From the NCBI GenBank assembly GCA_021845835.1, contig JAJZVE010000046.1, forward strand, positions 1 to 14,214: a stretch of DNA of 14,214 nt. The letters run 5' to 3'. How positions within the stretch are numbered: position 1 is the stretch's first letter; every line of letters starts with the position of its first letter. The notes under the pieces are model-generated. The model saw only the letters and a program-made list of their open reading frames with translations. It was not told the origin of the DNA and made no database searches. A program made the position numbers and the translations under genes. This DNA is from Pseudomonadota bacterium. GTDB lineage: Bacteria; Pseudomonadota; Alphaproteobacteria; Acetobacterales; Acetobacteraceae. This document shows, one piece after another, positions 1 to 6,798 of this stretch.

Positions 1-938
1 GTGACGGCGGCGGCGACGATGCCGAGCGGCACCAGCCGGCGCAGCCATTCGGCGGCGTCGCGTTCGGCAAGCACCGCGGCGAGCGCGCCCACGACCACGG
101 CGCGGTTGGCGGTGCGCGCCGTCATGGTGGCGAAGCGCGGGTCGGTGAGCCATTCCGTCTGCCCGATCTCCTGGCACAGCAGCCGCCAGAAATCGTCGTG
201 CGTGACGAACAGCGACAGCCAGCCGTCGCGCGTCGCGAACACCTGGGCCGGCACGATGTAGGGATGCGCCGAACCGGCGAAGCGCCGCGCCTTCTCGCCG
301 GCGTTGAGGCTGGCGCCCGCCACGTAGTTCAGTTGCGACAGCATCACGTCGTACATGGCGACATCGACCTGGCCGCCCTTGCCCTCGACGATCTTCGCCA
401 GCAGACCGAGCGCGGCCATGATGCCGGCCGAATTATCCACCGCCGAATAGCCGGCCTTGGTCGGCGGCCCGTCCGGATCGCCGGTCATTTCCATGATGCC
501 GGTCATCGCCTGGATGACGTAGTCATAGGCCGGGCGATCGGCGTACGGGCTGTCCAGGCCGAAGCCGGTCAGCGCCACGCAGACCAGCCTGGAATTCACC
601 TCGCGCAGCGCGTCATAGGTCAGGCCGAGCTTGCGGATCGCCGCCGGCCGCAGGTTCGTCACCAGCGCGTGCGCCGTCCGCGCCAGCCCGGCCAGTTGCC
701 GCTGCCCCTGCGGCGCCGCGAGGTCGATGACGACGCTGCGCTTGTCCCGGTTCAGGCTGGCGAAATAGGCGTTGTGCGGACCGATGGTGTGCGGGCTGAC
801 GCGGCGGGCGATATCGCCGCCGGGCGGCTCGATCTTGATCACGTCGGCGCCGAGGTCGGCCAGCAGCAACCCGCAATACGGTCCGGCCAGCATGTGGCCG
901 ACTTCCAGGACGCGGATGGCGGCGAGCGGCCCGGTCAC
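1..938 (-). CDS. Class III CoA-transferase (CaiB/BaiF family), 3' end cut by window
   Basis: Enzymes of this family move CoA from a donor thioester such as succinyl-CoA onto a carboxylic acid, in the cytoplasm, through an aspartyl-CoA anhydride. About 312 codons are visible; the C-terminal part lies beyond base 1. The N-terminus reads LEVGHMLAGPYCGLLLADLG followed by ADVIKIEPPGGD, the usual CoA-binding start of the family. Asp168, in GYSAVDNSAG, lines up with the catalytic Asp169 of formyl-CoA transferase. The chosen start is GTG at 938, whose GTGA overlaps the TGA of the mutase small subunit by 4 bases, pointing to coupled translation. Its place as last visible gene of the mutase operon suggests that it makes or recycles the CoA ester used there. 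The substrate cannot be told from sequence. Family call is firm; role is inferred. Confidence 0.93.
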   Translation of the reverse strand, partial: MTGPLAAIRVLEVGHMLAGPYCGLLLADLGADVIKIEPPGGDIARRVSPHTIGPHNAYFASLNRDKRSVVIDLAAPQGQRQLAGLARTAHALVTNLRPAAIRKLGLTYDALREVNSRLVCVALTGFGLDSPYADRPAYDYVIQAMTGIMEMTGDPDGPPTKAGYSAVDNSAGIMAALGLLAKIVEGKGGQVDVAMYDVMLSQLNYVAGASLNAGEKARRFAGSAHPYIVPAQVFATRDGWLSLFVTHDDFWRLLCQEIGQTEWLTDPRFATMTARTANRAVVVGALAAVLAERDAAEWLRRLVPLGIVAAAV

Positions 939-1363
939 GCCAGCGCCTCGGCCAGGGCGTCGATCACGTCGGCGAGCGTCATCTCGGCGGTGAAAATGCC
1001 GCGGACGCCAAGGGCGAGCAGGTCGGGCTGGTCCTGCTGCGGGATCGTGCCGCCGACGAAGACGGGAATATCGCCGGCATCGCGCTGCCGCAGGCAGTCC
1101 ACCGTCTGCGCCACCAGTTCGCGGTGGCTGCCGGAGAGCAGGCTCAGGCCGACCGCGTCCACGTCCTCTTCCACCGCGACGCGGGCGATGTAGTCGGGGG
1201 TCTTGCGCAGCCCGGTGTAGATGACCTCGGCGCCGGCGTCGCGCAGCGCCAGCGCGATCACCTTGGCGCCCACATCGTGACCGTCCAGGCCCGGCTTGGC
1301 GATCAGGATGCGCCGGCCCATGAGCGCCGGCCGCGGGCCGCGTGTTGCATCGCTTGCCATCAT
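935..1363 (-). CDS. B12-binding small subunit of an acyl-CoA mutase
   Basis: A 142-residue stand-alone cobalamin-binding domain, the partner of the large subunit encoded just upstream. The base-off/His-on B12 motif is clear: DGHDVG at residues 27-32, with His29 as the expected lower cobalt ligand. It is followed by the S-x-L stretch (GLSLLSGSH, about 72-80) and the GG stretch (GGTIPQQD, 104-111). The size fits separate small subunits such as those of 2-hydroxyisobutyryl-CoA mutase, rather than the fused chain of classical methylmalonyl-CoA mutase. The start ATG at 1363 overlaps the TGA of the large subunit (ATGA); a second ATG follows directly at 1360, so the true start may be one codon later. 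The downstream CoA-transferase overlaps it by 4 bases. The family is certain; the substrate is not. Confidence 0.95.
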   Translation of the reverse strand: MMASDATRGPRPALMGRRILIAKPGLDGHDVGAKVIALALRDAGAEVIYTGLRKTPDYIARVAVEEDVDAVGLSLLSGSHRELVAQTVDCLRQRDAGDIPVFVGGTIPQQDQPDLLALGVRGIFTAEMTLADVIDALAEALA

Positions 1364-2982
1364 AGCTGCACCGGCTCCTGGAAATCGCCCCATCGGCTGC
1401 GCAGCCGCGCCACCATCTCGCCGACGGTGGCGTAGGCGTGGCAGCAATCGATCAGAGCCGGCAGCAGGTTTTCGCCCTCGCCACCGGCCGCTTCCGACAA
1501 CCGCGCCAGGGTCCGCTCCACCAGCGCCGCGTCGCGCCGCGCCCGCACCGATTCGAATTTCCGCACGATGTCTTCGGTCGCCGCGGGATCGAGGCGGGGC
1601 ACCGCGCCTGCAGCAGCGTCGTCGTCCCGGCGGAACGCATTCACCCCGACCACGATGCTGCGCCTGCTGTCGATGTTGAGCTTGCGCTGCAGGGCCCGTT
1701 CGGCGATGCGCGCCTGCAGCCAGCCGTCCTCGATGGCTTTGATGACGCCGCCATAGGCGTCGATCTCGTCCATCACGCGCCGCATGTCCTGTTCCATCCG
1801 GTCGGTCAGGAACTCGACCAGATGGCTGCCGCCCAGGGGATCGACGGTGCTGGCGATGCCGCTCTCGTGGGCGACGACCTGCTGCGTGCGCAGCGCCAGC
1901 TCGGCCGAGAATTCGGTCGGCAGCTGCAGCGCCTCGTCGAAGGCGGCGGTGAAGATCGACTGTGCACCGCCCATCACGGCGGCCATCGTCTCGATCGCGA
2001 CGCGGCTGATGTTGTTGTACGGCTGCGCGGCGGTCAGCGACGAACCGCCGCAGACCACGCCGAAGCGGAAATGCAGCGCCTTCTCGTCGGTGACGCCGTA
2101 GCGTTCCCGCAGCAGGCGCGCCCATAGCCGCCGGCCGGCCCGGAACTTGCAGATTTCCTCGAAGAAATCCATGTGGACGTAGAAGAAGAAGCTGAGGCGC
2201 CGCGCGAATTTCCCGACGTCGCCGCCGCGGGCGATCAGCTCGTCCACGTAGGCGAGGCCGTTGGCGAGCGTATAGGCCATCTCCTCCACCGCGGTCGCCC
2301 CGGCGTCGCGCACATGCGCGCCGGCGATCGAGATCGGGTTGAACCGCGGCGTGGTCGCGTTGGCGTACAGGATGCTGTCGGCGATCAGGCGCAGCGACGG
2401 GCGCACCGGAAAGATCCAGGTGCCGCGCGCGACGTACTCCTTGAGGATGTCGTTCTGGATCGTGCCGGTCAGCTTCTCGCGCGGCACGCCCTGCCTGTCG
2501 GCGCAGGCGAGGTACATGGCGTAGATGATCGCCGCGGTGCCGTTGATGGTGAAGGAGGTGGAGATTTTGGCGAGGTCGATGCCGGCGAACAGCGCCTCCA
2601 TGTCGGCGAGGCTGGACAGCGACACGCCGACCTTGCCGATCTCCGGGCGCGCCATCGGGTCGATCGGGTCGAAGCCGCACTGCGTCGGCAGATCGAGCGC
2701 CACCGACAGCCCGGACTGGCCGCGCGCCAGCAGGAACTTGTAGCGCTGATTGGATTCCTCGGCGGTGCCGAAGCCGGAGTACTGGCGCATCGTCCACAGC
2801 CGGCCGCGAAAGCCGTCAGGGAAGATGCCGCGGGTGAACGGATACTGGCCGGGCAGCTCCTCGCCGTCCGCCTGGTGGTGCGCGGCGGTGGCGACCAGCG
2901 GCAGCTCGATGCCGGAGGGTGTCTGTGCCGGCGGCGGCGCCGAGGCGGTCGCAGCGGGCGCGGTCTTGCCGGTGGTCATCAT
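1360..2982 (-). CDS. Large (substrate-binding) subunit of a B12-dependent acyl-CoA mutase, methylmalonyl-CoA mutase family
   Basis: 540 residues forming the TIM-barrel subunit that swaps a CoA-carbonyl-bearing group with hydrogen by radical chemistry, using adenosylcobalamin held by the small subunit. The N-terminal 30 or so residues are Ala/Pro-rich linker. With a constant 21-residue offset from Propionibacterium methylmalonyl-CoA mutase (recalled alignment), T64, R66 and Y68 match Thr85, Arg87 and Tyr89; Q176 matches Gln197, R186 Arg207, H223 His244 and R262 Arg283. The Tyr argues against 2-hydroxyisobutyryl-CoA (Ile) and isobutyryl-CoA (Phe) mutases. The normal H-x-Q-T and H-T-N motifs are replaced by G-V-V-C (308-311) and F-T-A (344-346), so classical activity is not assured. 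AAGGAGG at 2988-2994 lies 5 bases before the first ATG or 8 before the second. No B12 riboswitch is visible upstream. Confidence 0.94.
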   Translation of the reverse strand: MMTTGKTAPAATASAPPPAQTPSGIELPLVATAAHHQADGEELPGQYPFTRGIFPDGFRGRLWTMRQYSGFGTAEESNQRYKFLLARGQSGLSVALDLPTQCGFDPIDPMARPEIGKVGVSLSSLADMEALFAGIDLAKISTSFTINGTAAIIYAMYLACADRQGVPREKLTGTIQNDILKEYVARGTWIFPVRPSLRLIADSILYANATTPRFNPISIAGAHVRDAGATAVEEMAYTLANGLAYVDELIARGGDVGKFARRLSFFFYVHMDFFEEICKFRAGRRLWARLLRERYGVTDEKALHFRFGVVCGGSSLTAAQPYNNISRVAIETMAAVMGGAQSIFTAAFDEALQLPTEFSAELALRTQQVVAHESGIASTVDPLGGSHLVEFLTDRMEQDMRRVMDEIDAYGGVIKAIEDGWLQARIAERALQRKLNIDSRRSIVVGVNAFRRDDDAAAGAVPRLDPAATEDIVRKFESVRARRDAALVERTLARLSEAAGGEGENLLPALIDCCHAYATVGEMVARLRSRWGDFQEPVQL

Positions 2983-3001
2983 CCACGCCTCCTTCCGGCG
3001 T

Positions 3002-3763
3002 TCACCGCCACATTGCGGCGACGGCGGCCCAGTGATCGGGGTGCGCCCAGGTGCGGGCCAGGTGCGCGCACTCGGCCGCCGCCTTGTCCGCGGGCGCGGC
3101 GCCGCTGCGGTGCATCATCGCGAGCGACTTGAAGGCGCGCATGACCTGCGGCCTTTGCACGGCGAAGCGCCTGACGTAGTCGGCCACGAACGCCGCATGA
3201 TCGCGGTCCGCCGGCGCCACGGCGTCGATCAGGCCCAGCGCCAGCGCCCGCCCGGCGTCGAGCAGCGGCGCCGTGCACAGCAGTTCGAGCGCCCGGCTCG
3301 GGCCGATCAGGGTGAACAGATCGGTGCCGCCGCCCCAGGCGGTGGCGATGTTCAGCCGCGCCTGCAGGAAGCCGATGCGCGCATGTGCGGCGGCGACGCG
3401 CAGGTCGCAGGCGAGCGCGAGTTCCGCGCCGCCGCCGAGCGCGTCGCCGTTGAGCACGGCAATCACCGGCACCGGAAACCGCCTGATGGTATCAAGGGCG
3501 GCGCGGGTCTCGGCGGCGAACGCGAGCGCCTGCGCTTCGGTGCGGATCGCGTCCAGCTCATCGAGGTCGCCGCCCGCGGCGAAGGCTTTCGTGCCGGCGC
3601 CGGTCAGCACCGCGACCGCCACGTCGTCGCGCGCCGTGCCGGCGGTGAATGCCGCGGCGATGCCGGCTATCAGCGCATGGCTGAGCGCGTTGCGCTTCTC
3701 CGGCCGGTTGAGCGTGACCGAGAGCACGCCATCGGCGAACGCGGTGCTGACCAGCGCGCTCAT
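3002..3763 (-). CDS. Enoyl-CoA hydratase/isomerase (crotonase) family protein
   Basis: 253 residues of the crotonase fold, which binds acyl-CoA and stabilises a thioester enolate. The oxyanion-hole segments are FAAGGDLDE (61-69) and GDALGGGAELALACD (106-120), with Glu114 at the first catalytic-Glu position of hydratases. The second catalytic Glu (Glu164 in rat hydratase) falls on Gln134, and the usual following Gly is Asn138; the segment then runs into TAWGGGTDL. A WGG at this place is also recalled in ECHDC1-type ethylmalonyl/methylmalonyl-CoA decarboxylases, so hydratase activity should not be assumed. The ATG at 3763 overlaps the TGA of iclR by 4 bases, and the mutase large subunit begins 19 bases downstream with its own strong ribosome site. 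The family is firm; the reaction is open (hydration, isomerisation, decarboxylation or hydrolysis). Confidence 0.92.
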   Translation of the reverse strand: MSALVSTAFADGVLSVTLNRPEKRNALSHALIAGIAAAFTAGTARDDVAVAVLTGAGTKAFAAGGDLDELDAIRTEAQALAFAAETRAALDTIRRFPVPVIAVLNGDALGGGAELALACDLRVAAAHARIGFLQARLNIATAWGGGTDLFTLIGPSRALELLCTAPLLDAGRALALGLIDAVAPADRDHAAFVADYVRRFAVQRPQVMRAFKSLAMMHRSGAAPADKAAAECAHLARTWAHPDHWAAVAAMWR

Positions 3764-4491
3764 CGCGCCACCGCGATGTCGGCGCAGATTGCGGCGAGAT
3801 GCGCCTGGTGCCGCTCGACCTGCGCGATCATTCGCGGCATCGGCCCGGCGACCGCGATCGCGTACAGGTCGTCGTCCAGCCGCACCGGCCTGGCGATCGC
3901 CATCACATCGGGGACGTTCTCGCCGCGGGTCTCGGCAACACCGCGCGTCGCGCAGCGGTCGAGGTCGGCGAGCAGCGCGGCGCGGTCGGTGATGGTCGCG
4001 CCGGTGCGCGCGTCCAGCGACAGCCGGGCCACGCTCGCCTCCCGGTCGGCGCGATCGAGGGCGCTGAGCAGGGCCTTGCCGATGGAACTCGAATGCAGCG
4101 GCTTGAGCTCGCCGACCTGCGCCGAGTAGCGGACGTTCTGCGGGCCTTCGAACACCGCGAGATAGATCGCCCGGTCGCCCTGGCGCTTGCCGAGGATGGT
4201 GGTTTCCTGCGTGGCATCGCGCAGCGCCATCAGCCTGGGCTCGAACCGCTCCATCCACGGCTCGCCGGCGGTGATCGCCCCGCCGATGCTTGCCAGCTTG
4301 CGGGTCGGATAGATGCGCCGTCCGGCCATCCCATACAGATAGCCGCGCGCTTCGAGCGCGCGCACCAGGTTGAAGCAACTGGACGGCGGCGCGCCGAGCG
4401 CCCGCGCCATCTCCGACAGCGAGAGCGGGGTTTTCGCGCGCGCGAACAGCTCGAACAGCTCGACCGTCCGACCGGCCGTTTTCACATCCAT
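3760..4491 (-). CDS. IclR-family transcriptional regulator
   Basis: 243 residues with an N-terminal winged helix-turn-helix (about 3-65, including LSLSEMARALGAPPSSCFNL) and a C-terminal IclR effector-binding domain (about 75-240), with the family's GKALLSAL segment and an IAVAGP stretch near the end. It is the first gene of the CoA operon and overlaps the crotonase gene by ATGA, so it is probably made together with the enzymes and senses an acid or CoA ester from the same pathway. A palindrome lying within its own promoter, bases 4497-4518, suggests autoregulation. The first base of the start codon is only 5 bases from the predicted -10 box, so the transcript may be leaderless or start inside the palindrome; the only Shine-Dalgarno-like sequence is a weak AAGG at 4496-4499. 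Effector unknown. Confidence 0.94.
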   Translation of the reverse strand: MDVKTAGRTVELFELFARAKTPLSLSEMARALGAPPSSCFNLVRALEARGYLYGMAGRRIYPTRKLASIGGAITAGEPWMERFEPRLMALRDATQETTILGKRQGDRAIYLAVFEGPQNVRYSAQVGELKPLHSSSIGKALLSALDRADREASVARLSLDARTGATITDRAALLADLDRCATRGVAETRGENVPDVMAIARPVRLDDDLYAIAVAGPMPRMIAQVERHQAHLAAICADIAVAR

Positions 4492-4496
4492 GACGC

Positions 4497-4518
4497 CTTA
4501 TTCAGCATTCTGAATAGG
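4497..4518. promoter_or_regulatory. Palindromic operator candidate before iclR
   Basis: The arms CTTATTCAG (4497-4505) and CTGAATAGG (4510-4518) are complementary except for one G/T pair, with a 4-base centre CATT. It is an AT-rich island in GC-rich surroundings, lies 5 bases from the iclR start codon and covers the -10 region. Size and place suit an IclR-family site, but binding by this IclR is inferred. Confidence 0.6.
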
Positions 4519-4525
4519 CTGTCAA
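4497..4525 (-). promoter_or_regulatory. Predicted sigma-70-like promoter of the iclR-mutase operon
   Basis: On the minus strand a perfect TTGACA (4525-4520) is followed after 17 bases by AATAAG (4502-4497), matching four of six -10 consensus positions. The predicted start of transcription falls at about 4490, on or next to the iclR ATG. The spacer and -10 box lie inside the palindrome, so a bound repressor would block polymerase directly. Confidence 0.55.
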
Positions 4526-4530
4526 GCGGC

Positions 4531-4548
4531 CGGCGCGGGCCGGCGCCG
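4531..4548 (-). terminator. Short GC-rich hairpin between the mutarotase-like gene and iclR
   Basis: CGGCGC (4531-4536) and GCGCCG (4543-4548) form a 6-bp stem with a 6-base loop, directly after the stop of the mutarotase-like gene. No T-run follows on the minus strand, so it is at best a weak or factor-assisted terminator. In this GC-rich DNA such stems also arise by chance. Confidence 0.25.
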
Positions 4549-4549
4549 C

Positions 4550-4879
4550 TCAGTCGGTGTGGAACACCTCGTCCATCGCCGCCCACCATTCGCCGGCCGC
4601 GCGGGTCGGCAGCGGCTCCTGGCACGGGTCGGTCAGCGCCCACCAGCGCCGCGTCGCCGCGTCGGCCTGCATGCGCGCGACATCGGCGGCCCAGTCGGCG
4701 CCGTGGTAATCCCAGGTCGCGAACAGCAGCAGCTCCGGCCGGCGCAGGAAGATCGTGTAGTTGCGGATGTGGCAGGCGGCGATGGTGGCGAGCACGTCGG
4801 GCCACACCGCCGCGTGCAGATCCTCGTACTCGCGTGCCTTGTCGGCGCGCAGGCGGATTACCGCGGCCATGCGCGTCAT
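4550..4879 (-). CDS. L-rhamnose mutarotase family protein (RhaM/COG3254)
   Basis: 109 residues, close to the 104 of E. coli RhaM. Family members interconvert alpha and beta forms of a free sugar such as L-rhamnose, or L-fucose in some relatives, in the cytoplasm. Key positions are visible: Y18 and H22 in YEDLHAAVWPDV match the catalytic Tyr/His region, Y41 lies in NYTIFL, WW at 79-80 matches the RhaM WW pair, and the chain ends in the typical EVFH segment. The start ATG at 4879 comes one base after the stop of the enolase-superfamily gene, so the two are surely cotranscribed; a second ATG three codons later (4870) is possible. It probably supplies the anomer needed by an unseen sugar dehydrogenase. 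No rhamnose isomerase or kinase is in the window, so the exact sugar is not established. Confidence 0.88.
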   Translation of the reverse strand: MTRMAAVIRLRADKAREYEDLHAAVWPDVLATIAACHIRNYTIFLRRPELLLFATWDYHGADWAADVARMQADAATRRWWALTDPCQEPLPTRAAGEWWAAMDEVFHTD

Positions 4880-4880
4880 C

Positions 4881-5987
4881 TCAGCGTACCGTCAGCGTCG
4901 CGCCATCGACGCGCAGCCGCTGCACCGCGTCCCAGTCCCAGGCGATGCCCAGCCCCGGTGCATCGGACGGCACGGCGCGGCCGTCGCGCACGGTCATGCC
5001 GGCCTGCGTCACCGCGTCGAGCTGCGGGATGTATTCCACCCAGCGTCCGTTGGGCACGGCACAGACCAGCGCGACGTGCAGTTCCATCAGGAAATGCGGG
5101 CAGACGGCGATGTTGAACGCCTCCGCCATGTGCGCGACCTTGAGCCAGGGCGTGATGCCGCCGATGCGCGCCACGTCCACCTGCACCACGCTGCACCCGC
5201 CACGCTGCAAGTAGTCGCGGAAATGGCTGATCCCATAAAGCGACTCGCCGACCGCGATTGGCAGCGTGGTGGCGGCGGACAGGCGGACATGGCCGTCGGT
5301 GTCGTCGGCGGGCAGCGGCTCCTCGAACCACGCGAGGTCGAAGGGTTGGTACAGCCGCGCGCGGCGGATCGCCTCGTCCACCTGGAACGCCTGGTTGGCA
5401 TCCACCATGATCTCGAACGCCGGCCCGACCGCGTCGCGCACCGCGGCGAGGCGGGCCACGTCCTCGTGCGGGCGGCGGCCGACCTTCAGCTTGCTGCCGC
5501 CGAAGCCGGTGTCGCGTGCCTTCAGGGCGTCATCGACCAGCGCCGGCGTGTCCAGATGCAGCCAGCCGCCCTCGGTGGTGTAGAGCGGCACCGAGCTCTG
5601 CGCGCCGCCCGCCTCGATGTGCAGCGGCCGGCCGGCGCGCCGGCAGCGCAGGTCCCACAGCGCGGTATCGACGCAGGCGAGCGCCAGCGAGGTGACCGCG
5701 CCGACCGAGGTCGCATGCGTCGCGAACAGCAGCTCGCGCCAGATCTGCTCGATCATCGCCGGGTCGCGGCCGATCAGGCGCGGCGCCAGATGGTGCTGCA
5801 GCAGCGCCACCACGCTGCGCCCGCCGGTGCCGATGGTGTAGGCATAGCCGGTGCCCTCTGCCCCGTCGTCGGTGCGGATGCGCAGGATCGGCGTCTCCTG
5901 CGAGACGAAGGACTGGATCGCGTCCACCCGCCGCACCTTCGGCGCCAGGTCCAGCATCACGATGTCCACCTGCGCGATGCGCGCCAT
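4881..5987 (-). CDS. Enolase-superfamily protein, mandelate racemase subgroup (sugar-acid dehydratase-like)
   Basis: 368 residues with an N-terminal capping domain (about 1-125) and a C-terminal barrel. The Lys base motif is K166-L-K168 (GGSKLKVG). Metal ligands are D196 in VDANQA, E222 in FEEP and E248 in VGES. The second acid/base pair is D271 with H298 (CPHFLMELH), nearly the numbering of mandelate racemase. Recalled sequences of talarate/galactarate dehydratase agree well around KLKVG, VDANQ, EEPL and PHF-ME-H, so dehydration of a sugar acid to a 2-keto-3-deoxy acid is the likeliest reaction. The partner mutarotase and sugar transporter support this. The ATG at 5987 is preceded by GGGGAGGG (5992-5999), which overlaps nothing downstream but begins right at the gntR stop. 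The exact sugar acid is unknown. Confidence 0.9.
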   Translation of the reverse strand: MARIAQVDIVMLDLAPKVRRVDAIQSFVSQETPILRIRTDDGAEGTGYAYTIGTGGRSVVALLQHHLAPRLIGRDPAMIEQIWRELLFATHATSVGAVTSLALACVDTALWDLRCRRAGRPLHIEAGGAQSSVPLYTTEGGWLHLDTPALVDDALKARDTGFGGSKLKVGRRPHEDVARLAAVRDAVGPAFEIMVDANQAFQVDEAIRRARLYQPFDLAWFEEPLPADDTDGHVRLSAATTLPIAVGESLYGISHFRDYLQRGGCSVVQVDVARIGGITPWLKVAHMAEAFNIAVCPHFLMELHVALVCAVPNGRWVEYIPQLDAVTQAGMTVRDGRAVPSDAPGLGIAWDWDAVQRLRVDGATLTVR

Positions 5988-6001
5988 GTTTCCCTCCCCT
6001 T

Positions 6002-6685
6002 TTATGCGTATTCGGCCAGCACGTTGGCGCAACTGGTGGCCAGATGCGTCTCCAGCGCGCGCTGGGCGGCGGGCGCGTCCTGCGCGTGCAGGGCGGCGAT
6101 GATGGCGGCGTGCTCCTGCTGCGCCCGCTCCAGCCGTCCGGCGTCGAAGGCGCGGAGCGAATAGACGCGCACCAGCTGCGTCTGGCGCAGCAGCCGCTGG
6201 TGCCAGTCGGCGAGCACGGCGTTGCCGGCGAGTGCGACGATCAGCGTGTGCAGGTCGTGATCCAGCCGCAGCGCCTGACGCAGTTCGGCGCGGCTGCGAT
6301 GGCGGCTGCGTTCGGCGAGGGCGGCGGCGCAGGCGTCGAGGCGCGCGAGGAACGCGGCATCGACGCGCCCGGCGGCGAGGCCGACGCCGATCGCCCGCGC
6401 CTCGATGGTCAGGCGCGCATCGTAGAGGTCGGCGACGTCGCGGGCGGAGAAGCGCCGCACCGTGCTGCCGCGCCGCGCCGACACCTCGATCAGCCCGTCG
6501 CGCTGCAGCATCGCCAGCGCTTCCTTCACCGGCGTCGGGCTGATCGACAGCGCCTGTCCGATTTCTTCCGGCAGCAGGCGGTGCCCGGCCGGCAGGTCGC
6601 CCTTGACGATACGCTCGCGCAGCGTCCGGTACGCCTGCTCGGCCAGTGTCGATCGGCGGAGACTTGCTCGCTGCAGTGTGGCCAT
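6002..6685 (-). CDS. GntR-family regulator with FCD effector domain
   Basis: 227 residues: a winged helix-turn-helix of GntR type at about 14-78 (PEEIGQALSISPTPVKEAL and the wing GLIEVSARRGSTV), then an all-helical FCD domain. FCD metal/ligand positions are D142 and H146 (LDHDLH), H192 (QEHAAII) and H214 (ETHLAT). FCD regulators of this kind usually bind a sugar acid or other carboxylate and repress the adjoining genes. The gene heads the leftward dehydratase-mutarotase operon and faces the transporter operon, so it probably controls both through the palindrome at 6694-6711. There is no Shine-Dalgarno sequence before the ATG at 6685, and the predicted transcription start coincides with the ATG. 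The dehydratase gene begins 14 bases downstream. Confidence 0.94.
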   Translation of the reverse strand: MATLQRASLRRSTLAEQAYRTLRERIVKGDLPAGHRLLPEEIGQALSISPTPVKEALAMLQRDGLIEVSARRGSTVRRFSARDVADLYDARLTIEARAIGVGLAAGRVDAAFLARLDACAAALAERSRHRSRAELRQALRLDHDLHTLIVALAGNAVLADWHQRLLRQTQLVRVYSLRAFDAGRLERAQQEHAAIIAALHAQDAPAAQRALETHLATSCANVLAEYA

Positions 6686-6691
6686 TTGCGG

Positions 6692-6720
6692 ACGATAGAA
6701 AATTTTCCATCTGCTTGCAA
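6692..6720 (-). promoter_or_regulatory. Predicted promoter of gntR and the dehydratase operon
   Basis: On the minus strand TTGCAA (6720-6715) is followed after exactly 17 bases by TATCGT (6697-6692), each matching four of six sigma-70 consensus bases. Six bases separate the -10 box from the gntR ATG, so the transcript would start at or very near the start codon. The palindrome at 6694-6711 fills the spacer and part of the -10. Confidence 0.5.
6694..6711. promoter_or_regulatory. 18-bp palindrome, likely GntR operator
   Basis: GATAGAAAATTTTCCATC is a perfect inverted repeat apart from one mismatched pair (A6697/C6708). It is strongly AT-rich between two divergent promoters in GC-rich DNA. It lies inside the gntR promoter and immediately upstream of the -35 of the transporter promoter. 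Binding by the adjacent FCD regulator is inferred from place and symmetry. Confidence 0.65.
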
Positions 6721-6743
6721 TCGTGCCGGCGCTGCGCGATAGT
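6715..6743 (+). promoter_or_regulatory. Predicted promoter of the ABC transporter operon
   Basis: TTGCAA (6715-6720), 17 bases, then GATAGT (6738-6743), each matching four of six consensus bases. Transcription would start near 6750, leaving a leader of about 50 bases with a good ribosome site. The -35 hexamer is its own complement and is shared with the opposite promoter. Confidence 0.5.
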
Positions 6744-6798
6744 CGGCCGGTGCGGCGTCGCGGACAGGCGCCCCGATGGGAGAGGGAGGGTTCCAGCC

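Noticed and set aside
198..1193. Long plus-strand open frame opposite the CoA-transferase gene
   Set aside because: It reads as Arg/Ala/His-rich low-similarity protein, and the opposite strand holds a conserved enzyme with its catalytic Asp. GC-rich codon use opens such antisense frames.
935..2797. Apparent fusion of the B12-binding domain to a long N-terminal extension
   Set aside because: The extension is an out-of-frame shadow of the mutase large subunit. The real start is the ATG at 1363 overlapping the large-subunit stop.
2983..3001. B12 riboswitch before the mutase genes
   Set aside because: The gap before the large subunit is only 19 bases, and the operon promoter lies next to the iclR start, leaving no room for a cobalamin riboswitch.
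2750..5214. Plus-strand open frames (2750-4129, 3799-5214) opposite crotonase, iclR and mutarotase genes
   Set aside because: They cross several conserved minus-strand genes, have no recognisable domain and show biased Arg/Gln composition.
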